Shown here: piece by piece, positions 1 through 7,962 of the stretch
Numbering within the stretch: position 1 is the stretch's first letter
Layout: each line of letters starts with the position of its first letter
DNA from: Pseudomonas brenneri
GTDB taxonomy: Bacteria > Pseudomonadota > Gammaproteobacteria > Pseudomonadales > Pseudomonadaceae
Length of the DNA stretch: 64,000 nucleotides
Direction: 5' to 3'
Assembly (NCBI RefSeq): GCF_007858285.1
Contig: NZ_VFIL01000002.1
Location: 310,001 to 374,000, forward strand
Translations under genes and position numbers: made by a program
The notes under the pieces: generated by a model
Seen by the model: only the letters and a program-made list of their open reading frames with translations
Told to the model about the DNA's origin: nothing
Databases searched by the model: none

Positions 1-618
1 CAGCTGCGGCATGCACGCGGCGGGTGCAAAGTGGGCGCGCAGGGTCAGTTCCCGGTAGCGACCGCTCTGGCGGCTATAGATTGTCCCTGGTACTTCCCAG
101 GTGGTGGTGTCCTTGACCCGTGTGGCAGCGATATCGGCAAAGGCACTGAAGGTCAATTGCACGGAAAAGTGCTGGCCGCTGAGTACCGTATCGCCCTTGA
201 CCGGCGCGATGCCGTGGTTCGTGCGCCAGTTCAGCAGAGTGCCGCGAGCCACCGGCGGTTGGCCGAGTGCTGGGACCAAGCCAAGCTCCACAGCGTTGCC
301 GTCCAGTACTGCGTCGCTGGCCTGGATCGCGTAACTGCCATGCTCGGTGAACTGCAGGCGCTGGGCATTGGCTGCCAGGGCTCTATAAAACAGACTCATA
401 TCGGCAGGTTGTGGACAGCTGAAGTTCAGGCTCATGCGCCGCTCACCCAGGGGGCGTTCAGACGCGCTGTCACGTTGGGCAATACGGCTCATCAGACCGA
501 AGTCCAGCAGTGCTTCGCTGATGTTCAACTGGCATTCGTCCTCGGCGACGGCGTTGCTGGTGAATATCACCAGCATCAGCGTCACGGCCAGACGTGGCAG
601 GGCAGAAATTATATCCAT
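1..618 (-). CDS. Fimbrial minor subunit or tip adhesin, cut by left edge
   Basis: The first 206 codons of a secreted fimbrial protein are present; no stop codon occurs before base 1, so the C-terminus is missing. The start ATG at 618 has GAGGA about nine bases upstream and lies 11 bases after the usher stop. Residues 1-25 form a signal peptide ending in NAVAE. Paired cysteines (Cys-29 near ECQL and the Cys in NFSCPQP) and a later Cys near the edge fit the disulfide pattern of Ig-like pilins. As the last gene of a subunit-chaperone-usher operon it is probably the tip or low-copy subunit. Fimbrial membership is well supported by context; the adhesin role is inferred because the sequence is partial. 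Confidence 0.75.
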   Translation of the reverse strand, partial: MDIISALPRLAVTLMLVIFTSNAVAEDECQLNISEALLDFGLMSRIAQRDSASERPLGERRMSLNFSCPQPADMSLFYRALAANAQRLQFTEHGSYAIQASDAVLDGNAVELGLVPALGQPPVARGTLLNWRTNHGIAPVKGDTVLSGQHFSVQLTFSAFADIAATRVKDTTTWEVPGTIYSRQSGRYRELTLRAHFAPAACMPQL

Positions 619-629
619 GGTGATTGTCC

Positions 630-3071
630 TCATGACTGATCACATCGGGCAGGTGCGGTTTCGAAATACACCCGCGGGTCGCTTTTTTCCGGCAACTCGA
701 ACCACAAGGCACAACGCGCCATTCCAGGTGCACTGACCCACAGTTGCGGTTGCTCAAGCACATTGGGCAGGAACACCTGGCCGCCGTCTTGAACCAGGGT
801 CACGAACTCACCGCTAGCGGTGGTGACGGACGCCCCACGTGGCAGTGGCGTGCCCTGTTCGTTGCGCACGTAGAGCAATGCCCTGCGTGTCAGGGTCACG
901 CCGAAGTCGACCCGATCCACGGCGCCGCGCCCGGCAGCGATCATCGCCAGGCCGTTGTTGATATCAGCGTTACGCGGCAGCGAGCGGGTCTGCACTTCCA
1001 CCGGGCTGCGGCCATAAGCGCTCAACTGTGGCACCACGGCCTGGCCTTGCCAGTCGGTCCATACCGGACCGCTGGGGGTGCTCAGCTTGATGCCCTGCAT
1101 ATCGCCGACCGCGAGCAGGGCGAAGGTGTCACGCACCGGATAGGGCGACAGCGTTACGCCACCGCCATGCACCACCACACCGCCACGGGCACTGCCTTGA
1201 TAACTTGAACGTTCGGCATCGGAGCGGCTGTAGCTGAAGTCGAGCTGGCTGTAGCGGGGCAGGGCCGAGAGGCCGAGGGTGGTTTCTACCTGCTGGTCGC
1301 GGCTGTCGTGTTCGGCGCTGACGCGGTAACTCAGTTGATCGTCGATCTGCTCGTTCAAACCGAGGCCGGTGCGGTGCTCGCCGCCCGAGTTGCGCACCCA
1401 ACTGCGTACCCGACGGTTCTCGCCCAGGGGCAGGCTGATATTCAGGTACGCCGCATTGTCTTGCTGCTGACGGCCCCCCATTTGCCATTCCGCACTGGCC
1501 GACAGCGACACCCCACGCACACCGCTGCCCCAGGACACCAGGCCGCGGCTGCTGCTGTCGCCATCAAAGCTGCTGGAGCGCGAAACCCCGGCGCTGAAGG
1601 CGCCCAACCAGGGATGGGACCAACCCAGGGTGGCGCTTTGCTGATCGCGATAACGTGAGCGACGCTGCTGCGTAGTCTCGGGTTCGTAGGTGGCTTCTTC
1701 CAGCTCCCGATAGCCCGGTGTGCGCCAGGAATTGGCCACGCTGAACGACCATTGATCATTCAGGCGCTGGGACCAGGACAGGTCGGTCTGCAGCCCGCGG
1801 GCTTTGTCCCGTGCCTGCGCATCGGCGACCTGGCTGGACAGTTGCACTTGACTGTCCAGCCACGGCAGCCAGCCCAGGCTCAGCCCCGCCGCGCGGTATT
1901 CGCTGGACGCCAGCACGCCGCTGCCCAAGGACAGTTGCGGGTGCACGGCGCCGGTCCAGCCCGCACTGGCTACCCACGGATCCTCGCCCTGGGTATCACC
2001 GATGTTGCGCACGCGTCCCGCGGCCACTGAATAACCTGGCGCTGGCAACCCGAGGCCGAGCATGGCGGCTGGGACGGTGAACTGCCGCTCGTCACCGCTG
2101 CTTTCCCTGACGGTGACGTCGACGTCCGAGCGTGAATTCAAGCGTCGTACATCTGTCAGGGAAAACGGCCCGGCGGGGACCACTGTTGAGTGAATCAACG
2201 CGCCGTTCTGCCGCACTTCGACTTGCGCCGGGCTGTTGGCGATACCGTTGATGGTCGCGCCTTGGCCTTGTTCTTGAAGGGCCTGTTCGGTGAGTACCTG
2301 GACCCCCGTGATTTGCGCGCCGGACAACACCGGGTTGTAGAGATTGATCTGCCCGGCTTGCAGCACCGCCTGATGGCTGGCAAAGGTGCGTTGCGCATAA
2401 GCCTCCAGATGGGTGCTGCGCGACAGGCTGTCCTGCCAGGTCTGTACCTGGCGGCTGCGCACGATCCAGTCACCGGCATTGAAGCCGACCTCGGTATTGG
2501 CCGAGCCAAACCGGCTGTCGCCATCGCCAAAGCGATTGTAAAACCCGGTGAGATCGTAGTTGAGCAGGCCGGCAACGCCGCCGGTTTCATAACCCGAGAT
2601 GTCCTGTTGCAATGGCCGCAAGGCCTCGGTCGGTACGACCAGAGAGACCGTGAGACTGGCCGGGTCGGGCTCCACCACGCTTTGTGGATATTGTGCGAGA
2701 AAGGCATGACAGGGGCCGTCGTCGCTGGGGACCAACAGGTTGGCAGCGTCCAACAGGGCACGGTCAAAACACAGCGTACCCTGTTGATCAAAGCCCACTT
2801 CCAGCCGCCCCCGGCGCTGGCCGTTGACCTGCAGGCTGACGGCATGCCGGCCGGCGGTAAAGCGCGGTGCGTCCAGCAACAGGCTGGCCAGTTGTGGATC
2901 AATACCACGCTGGTGCAGGGTCGTGGCATCAAAGCCTGGTCGTTCTGCGGCCCAGCCTCTGCCGGGCAACAGGGCGCATGCCAACAGCAGCGCGGGCAAG
3001 GCGATACGCGCAGGAATCTCGGGCACGGCTTTGCCGTCACGGTAGCTCAATACTGTTTTCACGAAGGGCAC
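630..3071 (-). CDS. Outer-membrane fimbrial usher, FimD/PapC family
   Basis: This 813-residue protein is the outer-membrane pore that receives chaperone-subunit complexes and polymerises the fimbria. Residues 1-42 hold a signal peptide with a long n-region and the hydrophobic stretch IALPALLLACALL. The N-terminal chaperone-binding domain, a central beta-barrel with many aromatic-ended strands, and a C-terminal domain with a cysteine pair (ARCALWF and PARCDQS) follow in the usual order. The length matches the family. It lies 86 bases after the chaperone, a gap holding two hairpins, and just before the minor subunit. Translation could start slightly downstream. Identity as a usher is clear; the sub-class is inferred from the DUF1120 subunits it serves. 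Confidence 0.93.
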   Translation of the reverse strand: MPFVKTVLSYRDGKAVPEIPARIALPALLLACALLPGRGWAAERPGFDATTLHQRGIDPQLASLLLDAPRFTAGRHAVSLQVNGQRRGRLEVGFDQQGTLCFDRALLDAANLLVPSDDGPCHAFLAQYPQSVVEPDPASLTVSLVVPTEALRPLQQDISGYETGGVAGLLNYDLTGFYNRFGDGDSRFGSANTEVGFNAGDWIVRSRQVQTWQDSLSRSTHLEAYAQRTFASHQAVLQAGQINLYNPVLSGAQITGVQVLTEQALQEQGQGATINGIANSPAQVEVRQNGALIHSTVVPAGPFSLTDVRRLNSRSDVDVTVRESSGDERQFTVPAAMLGLGLPAPGYSVAAGRVRNIGDTQGEDPWVASAGWTGAVHPQLSLGSGVLASSEYRAAGLSLGWLPWLDSQVQLSSQVADAQARDKARGLQTDLSWSQRLNDQWSFSVANSWRTPGYRELEEATYEPETTQQRRSRYRDQQSATLGWSHPWLGAFSAGVSRSSSFDGDSSSRGLVSWGSGVRGVSLSASAEWQMGGRQQQDNAAYLNISLPLGENRRVRSWVRNSGGEHRTGLGLNEQIDDQLSYRVSAEHDSRDQQVETTLGLSALPRYSQLDFSYSRSDAERSSYQGSARGGVVVHGGGVTLSPYPVRDTFALLAVGDMQGIKLSTPSGPVWTDWQGQAVVPQLSAYGRSPVEVQTRSLPRNADINNGLAMIAAGRGAVDRVDFGVTLTRRALLYVRNEQGTPLPRGASVTTASGEFVTLVQDGGQVFLPNVLEQPQLWVSAPGMARCALWFELPEKSDPRVYFETAPARCDQS

Positions 3072-3098
3072 TCAAATGATGGGCGTTGGTGCGCCCTG

Positions 3099-3146
3099 GT
3101 GACGGTCTTCGAGCCGTCACTTCGTTATGCAGGCGCCGGGCGCCTG
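3099..3146 (-). promoter_or_regulatory. Two adjacent hairpins between chaperone and usher
   Basis: The 86-base gap contains GTGACGG (3099-3105) facing CCGTCAC (3114-3120) across an 8-base loop, and CAGGCG (3130-3135) facing CGCCTG (3141-3146) across a 5-base loop. No T-run follows on the minus strand, so these are not classic terminators. They may limit usher expression by RNA processing or polarity; this role is inference. Confidence 0.45.
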
Positions 3147-3157
3147 ATGTTTAGTGG

Positions 3158-3859
3158 TCAGGTAATCGGAGCTTCATAGGCGGCGACTGCAAAGCCATAC
3201 ACCGTGGCCGGCTGCAGTCGGACTTTGCTGGCCGGGCCGCCGGTGGCTGGCACACTCAGGGTTTCTCCCGGCAACACGTAGGTGCGCGGCAGCATCGCCT
3301 TGCCGTCACCCGGGAGCAGGCGCAGTTCCTGGGCCAGGCGTACGACATACGGGCTGTCATTGCGCACCTGCAAGGTGTTGTCATTTAGCGACCAGGCAAG
3401 CCCGGTCCACGGTGTGCGATTGGGGGCCAGGCCCCTGGGATGAATGATCACCGGCAGGTTCTGGCGCACCGTCACGCCAACCCGCGCATGCCCGGCTTCA
3501 GTGGCTGGACGGCCCTGAGGCATGCCTTCGAAGATCGCCCGCTTGAGGCGCTGGGTGAGCAAGGGTTGCTGATTTTGCAGGATGAAACGTACCAGTTGTG
3601 ATTTGGACGCCTCGACCCGCGATAGCGGTGGAGTGACCACCAACAACGGTTCGGTGTCTTCGGGAATGTCTTCCAGGGTGACGTGCAGCAAGGCGAGTTG
3701 ACTGTCGGTGTTGGTGACCGACACGGCGGTTTCGCCATCGGCTTCGTAAATGATCACCACGGAGGTATCCGGAACCATTCCGTCGGCCTGTGCACACGTG
3801 CCAAACAGTAGCGTCAGGGCCGCGATACTGGCCACAGTTTTCAACAATGCTGTCGTCAT
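3158..3859 (-). CDS. Periplasmic pilus assembly chaperone, PapD-like
   Basis: This 233-residue protein binds fimbrial subunits in the periplasm by donor-strand complementation and hands them to the usher encoded next. A signal peptide (TTALLKTVASIAALTLLFGT..AQA) is followed by two Ig-like domains. The alternating hydrophobic strand around SKSQLVRFILQ and the basic residues expected in the subunit-binding cleft are visible. The ATG at 3859 is preferred over 3874 because GGAAAA lies upstream at good spacing. Position between subunits and usher is standard for chaperone-usher operons. Confident in the family. Confidence 0.9.
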   Translation of the reverse strand: MTTALLKTVASIAALTLLFGTCAQADGMVPDTSVVIIYEADGETAVSVTNTDSQLALLHVTLEDIPEDTEPLLVVTPPLSRVEASKSQLVRFILQNQQPLLTQRLKRAIFEGMPQGRPATEAGHARVGVTVRQNLPVIIHPRGLAPNRTPWTGLAWSLNDNTLQVRNDSPYVVRLAQELRLLPGDGKAMLPRTYVLPGETLSVPATGGPASKVRLQPATVYGFAVAAYEAPIT

Positions 3860-3892
3860 GACGGGGTTTTCCATAGGGGAAATATGAAGAGC

Positions 3893-4515
3893 TCAGAGGT
3901 AGCGCAAATCCAGCACGATGGAGCCATCGAGGGGCACCTCCTGATTCAGGGTCAGGTATTGGGCAAAGTTGATGGCGGTGTCGATTTGCAGTTGGGCGCT
4001 TAACTGGCCGATGAAGTCGGGCTGCCGATCACCGGGGGGAGCAAAGCCGACGTAGGATCTGGGGGGGCATTGGGGGCCGGTGCCCAGGTTTCACCGTTGT
4101 CGCTGGAGGCCAGGGCTTGCATGGAGAGCGCGTCGCCCAGCGGGTTGCGATAAGACAGCGCCACTGACCCCAGGCGCTCGGCAGGCACGTGGATGTTTCT
4201 GCCCAGGCTGTAAACGCTTGGGCCCAGTGAGGACTCGGCTCGGTTGTCGACCCCTACCAGGGCAAACAGCATGGGCCTGGAGCACTGCACACTCAGTTCC
4301 AGTAAGCGGCTGGGCAGCATGGTGAACTCACTGGGGTTGAGGGTATGAGCAGGAATTTTTCCGTGATCGACCATGCCCTCGTCTGATAGCTCGACGTGAC
4401 AGGCATCCGGCGTCAGCCGCCCGGTCACGGTGATTTCGACAAAAGATGCGGCGAAGGCCGTAGTGACGTTGCTCAGCAAAAGCACTATCGCCAGGAGGCG
4501 AGGGTAGGTATTCAT
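3893..4515 (-). pseudogene. DUF1120 fimbrial subunit, frameshifted in a seven-C tract
   Basis: This is the fourth DUF1120-type subunit of the operon. The signal peptide, the VEITVTGRLTPDAC start of the mature protein and the DNGETW region are in frame from the ATG at 4515, but that frame stops at 4000 with a C-terminus unlike its paralogues. A different frame between 4060 and 3893 encodes the expected end (EVPLDGSIVLDLRYL then TGA), matching the terminal motif of the three intact paralogues. The frame change falls at a run of seven C on the coding strand (4061-4067). Eight C would restore a 207-residue protein, the size of its 206-residue siblings. It may be a true mutation, a phase-variable tract or a sequencing error. 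Confidence 0.85.
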
Positions 4516-4555
4516 CGGTTGGCGCCACTGGCCGAGGTGCAGACGGCCGCTACGG

Positions 4556-4594
4556 AAAAAATACCCATGCCTGCCTGTTCCAGCCAGGCATGGG
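4556..4594 (-). terminator. Intra-operon terminator/attenuator between subunit genes
   Basis: On the minus strand a perfect 10-bp stem (CCCATGCCTG at 4585-4594 reading leftward, with CAGGCATGGG closing at 4564-4573) is followed almost at once by six T. It sits after the third subunit gene and before the frameshifted one, so it should reduce transcription into the chaperone, usher and minor subunit genes. Confidence 0.75.
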
Positions 4595-4604
4595 CGCCCA
4601 AGGC

Positions 4605-5225
4605 TTACAGGTACTTCACTTCAAGGGTGGCCGAGCCGTCGAGCGTGACCTCGTTGCTCAGGTCCAGGCCATCGGTGCGGGCGATGGAGGTGTCTACCAC
4701 CAACTCGGTTACCAGTTCCTTGATGGCGGCCGGTTGGGTGGCATCGTCCAGAGTGGCCAGCGCCATGTACAAGCCGGCGTCCCAGAGCTTTTCGCTGTAC
4801 CAGGTATTGCCGCCATCGGACGAAGCGATTGTTTGCATCTGTGCCCCATCGGCAACGGCGTTGCGTAGCATCAGTTGGAACCAGCCCAGCTTCTGGGTGC
4901 CGTTGATCAGGCCCAGGCCATAGTCGGAAGACATGATGGATGAACCGGCACGGTTATCGATGGAGTGCAGGGCAAACTGGATGGGGGCGTCGCATACCAC
5001 CACCAGGGTCATGACGTGTGTACCGATCAATGTGGGATTGTCCGGACGCAGGTCTTTTGCGGAGATCTTGCCGTGGTCGATGATCCCGCCACTGCTCATG
5101 TTCGGTGTGCAGGCGCTGGGCACGATCAGCCCCTTGACGGTCAGGTCCACGGTGGAGGCAGCATAAGCGGTGGTGGAACCGAGGAACATCAGGCCGGTGG
5201 CGATGGCCGTAAACAGGGGCTTCAT
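4605..5225 (-). CDS. DUF1120-domain fimbrial subunit (third in operon)
   Basis: A secreted 206-residue protein: signal peptide to about residue 22 (TTAYAAS), then the DUF1120 hallmark VDLTVKGLIVPSACTPN with the single early cysteine, GGIIDHGKI, and a second cysteine in VVCDAPI that should close a disulfide. The C-terminus is TLEVKYL, an alternating strand ending in aromatic-x like other pilins. It is the same length as the two genes before it. DUF1120 proteins are found with chaperones and ushers in pseudomonads, so a structural fimbrial role is likely, although the family is formally of unknown function. An attenuator hairpin follows the gene. Confidence 0.85.
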   Translation of the reverse strand: MKPLFTAIATGLMFLGSTTAYAASTVDLTVKGLIVPSACTPNMSSGGIIDHGKISAKDLRPDNPTLIGTHVMTLVVVCDAPIQFALHSIDNRAGSSIMSSDYGLGLINGTQKLGWFQLMLRNAVADGAQMQTIASSDGGNTWYSEKLWDAGLYMALATLDDATQPAAIKELVTELVVDTSIARTDGLDLSNEVTLDGSATLEVKYL

Positions 5226-5263
5226 GGCGGCGAATTCCTTTTGATAGCGTTTATGTGTGGCGC

Positions 5264-5884
5264 TTAGAGGTAGTTGACCTGGACCGTGGCGTGCCCGTCG
5301 ACGGGGACTTCATCGGTCAGGGTCAGGTCGTCGGCGGGGGCGATATGGGCGTACAGGCGGATCTCGGCGTCGAAATTCTGTACCGCGATGGGTACCAGTT
5401 GGTTACCTATTGCGACGGCCGTCAGCATGGTGTGGGTGAGCAGGCTGGTCGGCAGCCACGTCACGCCGCCGTCTTGTGAGGTGATGGTGCGTACAGCGAC
5501 GCCATCAGCCACAGGGGCATACAGATGAAAGGCGGTACCGCCGAGCTTTTCGCCTTCCGGTGTCATCCCCAGTCCATGCCAGAAGTCGTGATTGGCGGAG
5601 GAGCCTGCGCGGTTATCGATGGTGGTCAGGGTGAAAAACGTCGGTGCTTCACAGCGCACGCTCAATTGTATGGATTGGTTGGGCAGTGAGGTGTACTGCT
5701 CGGCGTTCAGGTCTTTGACCGCCAATTTTCCGAAGTCGACCATGCCTCCTCCGGAGATCAGTGGGGCACAGGCGCTGGGGGTGATACTGCCTTTGACCGT
5801 GAGGTCGGTATTGCTGGCGGCCATTGCGATTGACGATACGCCGGCTAGGCAGGCAACCAAGGGGATGCTGCGAAGAAAGTGCAT
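5264..5884 (-). CDS. DUF1120-domain fimbrial subunit (second in operon)
   Basis: This 206-residue secreted protein has a signal peptide ending near SIAMAAS, the motif VKGSITPSACAPL, then GGGMVDFGKL and a second cysteine in VRCEAPTFF. It ends in TVQVNYL. The start at 5884 is chosen over 5917 because AGGAGGG lies at proper spacing and because the longer start would overlap the upstream gene and spoil the signal peptide. It is divergent in sequence from its neighbours (EVPVDGHATV at the C-terminus), suggesting subunits with separate places in the fibre rather than simple copies. Confidence 0.85.
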   Translation of the reverse strand: MHFLRSIPLVACLAGVSSIAMAASNTDLTVKGSITPSACAPLISGGGMVDFGKLAVKDLNAEQYTSLPNQSIQLSVRCEAPTFFTLTTIDNRAGSSANHDFWHGLGMTPEGEKLGGTAFHLYAPVADGVAVRTITSQDGGVTWLPTSLLTHTMLTAVAIGNQLVPIAVQNFDAEIRLYAHIAPADDLTLTDEVPVDGHATVQVNYL

Positions 5885-5916
5885 TGTGTGAGCCCTCCTG
5901 GCGTTCTGGTTTGGCA

Positions 5917-6537
5917 TTACAGGTACATCACTTCCAGCGTTCCGGAACCGTCGATAGGCTGCTCTTCGCTGAAATCAAACTGATCCGCGCGAGCGATTTG
6001 GGTGGCTACTTCAAGGTCCATGACCAGATCCTTTACCGGGATCAGCGCCGTGGCATCATCCAGGGCACCCACACCCCACAGGGTTTGCAGTTCCCAGAGC
6101 CTCTCTGCATACCAGGTACTGCCACCATCGCTAGACGCGATGGGTTGTACAGCGACGGCATCAGCCACCATGTTCAGAGGCGTCAGATAAAACCTGCCGA
6201 GTTTCTTGTTCTCATTGATCAGGCCCAGGCCGAAATCGCTGCTGCCGGTGGATGTTCCGGCACGGTTGTCGATGGGCCTGATGGCCATGGCGGTGAGGCC
6301 TTCGCAATTGATCGTCAGTTGCAGCGTGAACCTGGGAAGGGATGTCGGGTTGTTCTGTACCAGGTCCTTGGAGGCGATCTTTCCATGGTCGACAACACCG
6401 CCGCCGGAGAGGGTTGGTGTGCAGGCGTTGGGTGTGATCAGGCCCTTTACCGTCAGGTCCACGGAGCTGGCGGCAAAGGCAGATGCAGAGCTGGCGAGCA
6501 ACAGGGCAGTGCCCAGCAGGGTTAGGGATTTGTTCAT
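5917..6537 (-). CDS. DUF1120-domain fimbrial subunit (first in operon, probable major subunit)
   Basis: The promoter-proximal gene encodes a 206-residue secreted protein: signal peptide MNKSLTLLGTALLLASSASA, VKGLITPNACTPT, GGGVVDHGKI, a second cysteine in INCEGLTAM and the C-terminal strand TLEVMYL. The ATG at 6537 gives a clean signal peptide; an upstream in-frame ATG at 6720 would add a long basic non-signal extension and is rejected. Being first in the operon and ahead of the internal attenuator makes it the best candidate for the major fimbrial subunit. Its similarity to the third gene points to tandem duplication. Confidence 0.86.
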   Translation of the reverse strand: MNKSLTLLGTALLLASSASAFAASSVDLTVKGLITPNACTPTLSGGGVVDHGKIASKDLVQNNPTSLPRFTLQLTINCEGLTAMAIRPIDNRAGTSTGSSDFGLGLINENKKLGRFYLTPLNMVADAVAVQPIASSDGGSTWYAERLWELQTLWGVGALDDATALIPVKDLVMDLEVATQIARADQFDFSEEQPIDGSGTLEVMYL

Positions 6538-6950
6538 TTTCAGGTTGTTCCAGTGCAAGGTCGGCTGTTGAAGCGCGCAGGGCAATGCCTTTCCCTGGAC
6601 AGGGGCAGGTTGCAAGGCGGCTTGGCGTATCTGTTTCAGGTCTGCCGCAGTGCGGCATCCCTGTTCCCTCTGGTTGGGGTGGGCGCAATTTATCGAGAGG
6701 CGGGGACTGGGGGAATACAACTATTACGACAATGGCGGGGCGGATAAAAAACCGCTTGTGCCATGTCGGAATAGTTTGTTTGGCATGTAGGACAAGTGGT
6801 TTTTTCGTAGTAGTTGCATCGTCACCAAGGCGTTCATAGCGATATTTTTAGGTGGCGATGGCGGTCATATGAGTGTTTGTGATGCGCTCTCTGACCGTTG
6901 CGTCAGTGCCAGCCGGGCGCTGTAGAACTGATCGCAACACTGAGGTGAAC
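6538..6950. other. Divergent intergenic region of fimbrial operon and regulator gene
   Basis: This 413-base gap separates the leftward fimbrial operon from the rightward receiver-Hpt gene and should hold both promoters. The half nearest the regulator is richer in A and T. The only clear structure is the inverted repeat at 6746-6805 described separately. No confident promoter boxes were assigned. Confidence 0.6.
6746..6805. repeat. 14-base inverted repeat flanking a 32-base spacer
   Basis: AAAAAACCGCTTGT (6746-6759) faces ACAAGTGGTTTTTT (6792-6805); the arms pair at 13 of 14 positions, the exception being a G-T wobble. The spacer has a short inner pair (GCC and GGC). It could be an operator for the adjacent regulators or a hairpin that ends transcription in both directions. 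Confidence 0.55.
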
Positions 6951-7760
6951 ATGGAGACTGGCGTATCGTTGAACGCAGTGCTTTCCCGTGAACTGAGACC
7001 CTCGACCGTTCCGCCACCGCATTGGCAACATCTGAAGGTATTGGTGGTGGAGGACCACTCTGCCTATCGCGCCTTGATGGGGTGGTTTCTGAAGAAGCTA
7101 GGGTTGGGCCATCAATTGGTTGGCGATGGGCTACACGGGCTGGCGGCCCTCGCCGAATGCCCTTTCGATCTGGTCATCAGCGATTGCCAGATGCCACTGA
7201 TGGACGGCTACAGCATGAGTCGTGCTATCCGTCGTCGTGAGTGTGCCAACGACCTGGCGCGAGTGCCGATCATTGCATTGACGGGTAACCTGGTACACGA
7301 CGATCCCCAACGCTGTCGCGATGCGGGTATGGACGCCTGGTTGCTCAAGCCGTTGTCCCTTGAGCAACTGCATAGCGTATTGGCATTGTGGCTGCCCGGC
7401 CCGGCCGATGCGAAGCTGCACGCGCCGGTCTCGGCACTCTGGCCGAGCCGTATTGACCTGATCGAAAGCTTTGGTGATGCCCGCGTGGTGAATCAGATGC
7501 TCGCCAGTCTGCTTTGTGAGGCCCGGGAAGACAGTGCAGCCCTGGATCACGCCCGCATGACCCTGAATGTGCCGCTGACTGCCGAACGCCTGCATCGCCT
7601 GGTGGGAAGTCTGGCCTTTCTCGGCGTCGCAGAGTTGGAGTTGCGCGGGATGCGCCTGATCGAGCATGTCCATACCCAAGGCATTGTGTTGACAAAACCG
7701 CAGCTGGAAGCGTTCCAGACGGACCTGCGGGCCTACCTCGTTTACCTGGGCTCGTTGTGA
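6951..7760 (+). CDS. Response regulator receiver with C-terminal Hpt domain
   Basis: A soluble 269-residue phosphorelay protein. Residues about 25-140 form a receiver domain: acidic pocket VVEDH, phospho-acceptor Asp-78 in ISDCQMPLMDG, the switch Thr in ALTGN and the Lys in LLKPLS. Residues about 165-265 look like an Hpt domain with candidate His-215 in LHRLVGSLAFLGV. There is no sensor kinase or DNA-binding part, so it should relay phosphate between a distant kinase and another regulator, most likely the LuxR-type protein encoded next. The ATG at 6951 has TGAGGTGA upstream; an upstream GTG at 6873 lacks one. The arrangement recalls regulators beside cup fimbriae in P. aeruginosa. Confidence 0.85.
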   Translation: METGVSLNAVLSRELRPSTVPPPHWQHLKVLVVEDHSAYRALMGWFLKKLGLGHQLVGDGLHGLAALAECPFDLVISDCQMPLMDGYSMSRAIRRRECANDLARVPIIALTGNLVHDDPQRCRDAGMDAWLLKPLSLEQLHSVLALWLPGPADAKLHAPVSALWPSRIDLIESFGDARVVNQMLASLLCEAREDSAALDHARMTLNVPLTAERLHRLVGSLAFLGVAELELRGMRLIEHVHTQGIVLTKPQLEAFQTDLRAYLVYLGSL

Positions 7761-7962
7761 TGTGCTCGGCGATTTGTAGGGGGATGGAGTTCTGTGTTGA
7801 AGGCTTTGGATGTAGGTGTTTTCTTTTTATTTTGTAGGTTTTGGTTGGGTAACTACCAAACATTGATCTCGGCGAAAAAAGCGCGGGACTTAGGCGGTTG
7901 TTGAGGGCGGCTGGCGGAGGTATTTTGCGCGGACTCAAATTGCCATCATTCGTGGGTACCTA

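Noticed and set aside
6746..6805. Invertible fim-type promoter switch
   Set aside because: The arms could serve inversion, but the spacer is only 32 bases and no site-specific recombinase gene is in the window; kept only as an unexplained inverted repeat.
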